This document shows, one piece after another, positions 7,234 to 8,738 of a stretch of DNA of 8,738 nucleotides. Source of the DNA: Synergistes sp. GTDB taxonomy: Bacteria; Synergistota; Synergistia; Synergistales; Synergistaceae. The notes under the pieces are model-generated. The model was given only the letters and a program-made list of their open reading frames with translations, was not told the DNA's origin and searched no databases. Each line of letters starts with the position of its first letter. Within the stretch, counting starts at the first letter, position 1. Location of the stretch: NCBI GenBank assembly GCA_016288355.1, contig JAEEYY010000257.1, forward strand, positions 1 to 8,738, written 5' to 3'. The translations under genes and the position numbers were made by a program.

Positions 7234-7719
7234 CTAACTGAGCGCAAGGCTCGTAAGCAATTTTTTGAGCAGATCTGCTCTCATTATCTCTCTCTTGTGA
7301 ATGGAGATATCAAAAAGAGATCTGCCGTTTTCATCCTGGTTCCTGAGCGCGACCTCGATGAGAAGCCGCTCGCGGGCCGACAGCAGCTTTCTGTTCTGTA
7401 AATTCATAAGCAGGCGCTTTGCCTCCTGCTCGGAGATGCGGTTTCCTATAAGATCCTGAAGGTGCGAGACCTCTTCCTCGCAGTTCTTGAATGTGAGCTG
7501 CACTACCCTTATATAGCCGTGGCCCCCGCGCTGGCTCTCCACAAGAAAGCCGTTCTCGGGAGCGAATTTGCTGCGCAGCACGTAATTTATCTGACTCGGA
7601 ACGCACTCAAAAAGTTCGGCAAGATCCTTCCTTCTCAAAGAGATCACGCCGCTTCCGTTTTCTTCAAGGAGCTGTTCTATATATTCCTCTATCTTGCTGG
7701 TAAGGCTTGATGACGACAC
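7234..7719 (-). CDS. ctsR: CtsR-family repressor of the Clp stress regulon
   Basis: CtsR is a dimeric winged-helix repressor of clp genes that is released on heat or protein stress. The N-terminal DNA-binding half is clear: ECVPSQINYVL matches the recognition helix region of the Bacillus protein, followed by the wing VESQRGGHGYIRV. The C-terminal half ends in LLKKLLTSLALS, close to the family's usual end. I place the start at a GTG (7717-7719), giving 161 residues. GGGAG lies eight bases before it, and the length then agrees with Bacillus CtsR. A GTG three codons earlier (7726-7728) has no room for a ribosome site. In the wing, the third glycine of the usual four is His. The arginine before the loop, reported as an McsB phosphorylation target in Bacillus-type CtsR, is kept. 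It is the first gene of ctsR-mcsA-clpC. Confidence 0.95.
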   Translation of the reverse strand: MSSSSLTSKIEEYIEQLLEENGSGVISLRRKDLAELFECVPSQINYVLRSKFAPENGFLVESQRGGHGYIRVVQLTFKNCEEEVSHLQDLIGNRISEQEAKRLLMNLQNRKLLSARERLLIEVALRNQDENGRSLFDISIHKREIMRADLLKKLLTSLALS

Positions 7720-7727
7720 TGTCCTCA

Positions 7728-7732
7728 CTCCC
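7728..7732 (-). promoter_or_regulatory. Ribosome-binding site that decides the ctsR start
   Basis: GGGAG on the minus strand lies eight bases before the GTG at 7717-7719. It overlaps or directly abuts the upstream in-frame GTG at 7726-7728, which therefore cannot use it. This favours the downstream start. Confidence 0.6.
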
Positions 7733-7739
7733 GTGCCAC

Positions 7740-7757
7740 AGGGGAGCGCAGTCCCCT
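7740..7757 (-). other. Small hairpin in the ctsR leader
   Basis: On the minus strand AGGGGA and TCCCCT form a perfect six-base stem around the loop CTGCGC. It lies in the leader of about 50 bases between the ctsR promoter and the ribosome site, seven bases from the latter. No T-run follows, so it is not a terminator. It could stabilise the transcript or affect initiation, or be incidental. Confidence 0.4.
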
Positions 7758-7776
7758 ATCAGATTTTATTGGCTGG

Positions 7777-7805
7777 ATTATATATCATTGGTCAGTATTC
7801 GTCAA
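7777..7805 (-). promoter_or_regulatory. Main vegetative-type promoter of ctsR-mcsA-clpC
   Basis: On the minus strand TTGACG (7800-7805) is followed after exactly 17 bases by TATAAT (7777-7782). This is five of six and six of six to the housekeeping consensus with ideal spacing. Transcription should begin near 7770, giving a leader of about 50 bases. The CtsR-type direct repeat covers the -35 element and part of the spacer, which fits repression by blocking polymerase. Confidence 0.88.
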
Positions 7806-7806
7806 T
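7790..7806 (+). promoter_or_regulatory. Putative CtsR operator (direct repeat)
   Basis: Read on the plus strand, GGTCA (7790-7794) and CGTCAA (7800-7805) form a direct repeat in which the two GTCA cores are ten bases apart. The Bacillus CtsR box is a tandem heptamer, GGTCAAA-NAN-GGTCAAA, with the same ten-base period. The A-runs are degenerate here, so the match is to the cores and spacing. It lies across the -35 region of the ctsR promoter, the expected place for autorepression. Confidence 0.7.
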
Positions 7807-7912
7807 ATTAATTCGAATCAACTATGCATAACTCCCGTCATTCCTCAAACATGCGAGTGCGCGAAAAAAACTTACCGCACCGTACCCGGTAGGTGTAAAA
7901 TTTTTATCAATA

Positions 7913-7921
7913 AGTTGTAAT
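7913..7921 (+). promoter_or_regulatory. Extra half-site of the palindromic operator
   Basis: AGTTGTAAT here repeats the left arm of the palindrome (7939-7947) in the same orientation, 26 bases upstream and just ahead of the -35 element. It could be an auxiliary regulator contact. Without a matching right arm it is weaker than the main site. Confidence 0.4.
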
Positions 7922-7928
7922 TTAGATA

Positions 7929-7957
7929 TTGACATCTTAGTTGTAATATATTATATT
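7929..7957 (+). promoter_or_regulatory. Promoter of the Rrf2-regulator/flavoprotein unit
   Basis: TTGACA (7929-7934) matches the -35 consensus exactly and is followed after 17 bases by TATATT (7952-7957, five of six to TATAAT). Transcription should start near 7964, about 33 bases before the ATG. The spacer and the -10 element lie wholly inside the perfect palindrome, so the promoter is almost certainly controlled by whatever binds it. Confidence 0.85.
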
Positions 7958-7964
7958 ACAACTA
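7938..7964. promoter_or_regulatory. Perfect 27-base palindrome, probable Rrf2-type autoregulatory operator
   Basis: TAGTTGTAATATA (7938-7950) and TATATTACAACTA (7952-7964) are exact inverted copies around one central T. Thirteen-base arms without a mismatch are unlikely by chance, even in AT-rich DNA. It covers the spacer and -10 of the promoter just upstream of the Rrf2-family gene, the usual place for repression by that gene's own dimeric product. Binding by this protein is inferred from position. Confidence 0.8.
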
Positions 7965-7996
7965 TCAGCTGACAGAACTCAGCACGGAGGTGAAAA

Positions 7997-8440
7997 ATGC
8001 AGATCGGAAGCAAGTTTACGATAGGCGTGCACGTCATAACAGCCATCGATTATTTCAAAGAAATGGACCGTGTAAACAGTGAGTTTCTCGCAGGAAGTAT
8101 CGGTGTGAATCCGGTCATCGTACGTTCTGTGATCTCACAACTGAGGGAGGCCGGTCTCCTTCAGACGCAGCGCGGTTCAAGCGGCGCCGAGCTTGCAAAA
8201 AAACTGGACGAGATAACGCTTTATGATGTTTATAAGGCAGTCGGCAGCGTAAATGAGGAAGAAGGGCTGTTTCATTTCCATGAGCAGCCGAATCCGAATT
8301 GTCCGGTTGGGCGGAACATACATCAAGTGCTAGGGCATCGATTAACAGAAGCAGAGAAAGCAATGGAAGATAAACTGAGATCAACTACGCTTGCTGACAT
8401 CGTGGAAGACACGAAACTTGCAGTCAGCAATGAGACCTGA
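7997..8440 (+). CDS. Rrf2-family transcriptional regulator (YwnA-like, without Fe-S ligand triad)
   Basis: The protein has 147 residues and belongs to the Rrf2 family of dimeric winged-helix regulators. The helix-turn-helix spans about residues 27-55, with the recognition segment VNPVIVRSVISQLREAGLL. The wing includes QRGSSGAEL (58-66), followed by the family segment ITLYDVYKAVG (73-83). IscR-, NsrR- and RirA-type members carry three clustered cysteines for an iron-sulfur cluster. Here there is one cysteine, Cys102, in the stretch NPNCPVG, which resembles the Bacillus YwnA type. Related proteins include thiol-based oxidant sensors such as HypR, so Cys102 is a possible redox switch. The ATG follows a strong GGAGG six bases upstream. 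The flavoprotein gene starts 21 bases after its stop, so the two are probably co-transcribed and self-regulated through the palindrome. Confidence 0.93.
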   Translation: MQIGSKFTIGVHVITAIDYFKEMDRVNSEFLAGSIGVNPVIVRSVISQLREAGLLQTQRGSSGAELAKKLDEITLYDVYKAVGSVNEEEGLFHFHEQPNPNCPVGRNIHQVLGHRLTEAEKAMEDKLRSTTLADIVEDTKLAVSNET

Positions 8441-8461
8441 CAGAGAAAGGAAGCACTGACA

Positions 8462-8738
8462 ATGAAGAAGATTCTTATCGTAAACGGCAGTAAAAGAAAA
8501 AACGGCAATTCCTATGCGCTGGAAGCACGCATCGCCGGTCAGCTTCAGGGCAAAGCGGAGGTCATTACGTTCAATATAGGCGAGAAGGACGTTAGAGCTT
8601 GCCTCGCATGTGATGCCTGCAAGCGCCGTCATACCCCAAATTGTATCCAGAAGGATGATTTTACAGCTTTGATTTCTGAAACAGACAGCTGTGACGCTAT
8701 GCTGATTCTCGCTCCAGTGCACTGGGACCAGTTCCCCG
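8462..8738 (+). CDS. NAD(P)H-dependent FMN reductase / iron-sulfur flavoprotein-like (3' end off the window)
   Basis: Ninety-two codons are visible before the window ends. The start MKKILIVNGSKRKNGNS is the flavodoxin-fold beta strand plus FMN phosphate loop (GSKRKNGNS, 9-17) of the NADPH-dependent FMN reductase family. Cys47, Cys50, Cys53 and Cys61 form CX2CX2CX7C, very close to the compact motif that holds a 4Fe-4S cluster in Methanosarcina-type iron-sulfur flavoprotein (Isf). It is followed by the usual KDD (64-66), and LAPVHWDQFP (83-92) matches the segment next to the flavin in this family. AAGGAAG lies eight bases before the ATG. Such proteins transfer electrons from NAD(P)H or ferredoxin to small oxidants such as O2, peroxide or quinones; the substrate is not readable here. 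Its place after an Rrf2 regulator points to a redox-stress role. Confidence 0.87.
   Translation, partial: MKKILIVNGSKRKNGNSYALEARIAGQLQGKAEVITFNIGEKDVRACLACDACKRRHTPNCIQKDDFTALISETDSCDAMLILAPVHWDQFP

Noticed and set aside
7845..7865. GAGTGCG resembling part of a CIRCE (HrcA) element
   Set aside because: The matching inverted arm TTAGCACTC is absent at the required nine-base spacing.
7861..7895. On the minus strand, a CACC/GGTG-type hairpin followed by a T-run in the divergent control region
   Set aside because: The stem is short and bulged, and no gene on that strand lies upstream of it for it to terminate. It sits ahead of the ctsR promoter.
8381..8722. Minus-strand frame opposite the flavoprotein start
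   Set aside because: The plus-strand frame has a ribosome site, the FMN loop and a four-cysteine motif; the opposite frame has none.

Overview
The window suggests an anaerobic, amino-acid-fermenting bacterium. It carries a coenzyme B12-dependent mutase with a GlmL-type partner, and a CtsR/McsA/ClpC stress operon of the kind known from Bacillota. A Synergistota-like or clostridial-type host fits best. This taxonomic guess rests on remembered protein resemblance and gene content; there is no rRNA or other marker here to settle it.

Layout, left to right. (1) 1-3099, minus strand: an adenosylcobalamin-dependent carbon-skeleton mutase-like protein, with TIM-barrel-type and B12-binding parts on one chain. 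It overlaps the start of a glmL-like gene by 14 bases, and glmL runs off the left edge. (2) 3100-3229: a good intrinsic terminator for the gene to its right, then a short leader with only a weak promoter candidate for the mutase. (3) 3230-4153, minus: an exported parvulin-type peptidyl-prolyl isomerase. (4) 4246-7719, minus: ctsR, mcsA and clpC, tightly packed. (5) 7720-7996: a 277-base divergent control region. The ctsR side has a near-consensus promoter (TTGACG-17-TATAAT) overlapped by a direct repeat with CtsR-operator spacing. The other side has a second strong promoter (TTGACA-17-TATATT) overlapped by a perfect 27-base palindrome. (6) 7997-8738, plus strand: an Rrf2-family regulator of the YwnA-like type, followed by the start of a flavodoxin-fold NAD(P)H:FMN reductase with a four-cysteine iron-sulfur-flavoprotein motif, cut by the right edge.

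How they work together. CtsR probably represses its own promoter and so the ctsR-mcsA-clpC transcript, which may continue into the isomerase gene, since the first clear terminator lies after that gene. ClpC is the unfoldase that would feed ClpP (not in the window). The arginine kinase gene mcsB, which in Bacillus-type operons sits between mcsA and clpC, is absent: mcsA and clpC overlap by 11 bases. Three protein changes accompany this. McsA has lost half of its second zinc-binding site, CtsR has a His in its glycine-rich wing, and ClpC has Ala in place of the Glu of the second phosphoarginine pocket. The plus-strand pair looks like a self-regulated redox module. The mutase and GlmL form a separate catabolic unit whose substrate cannot be read from the sequence.

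No RNA genes, mobile elements, CRISPR arrays or obvious pseudogenes were seen.
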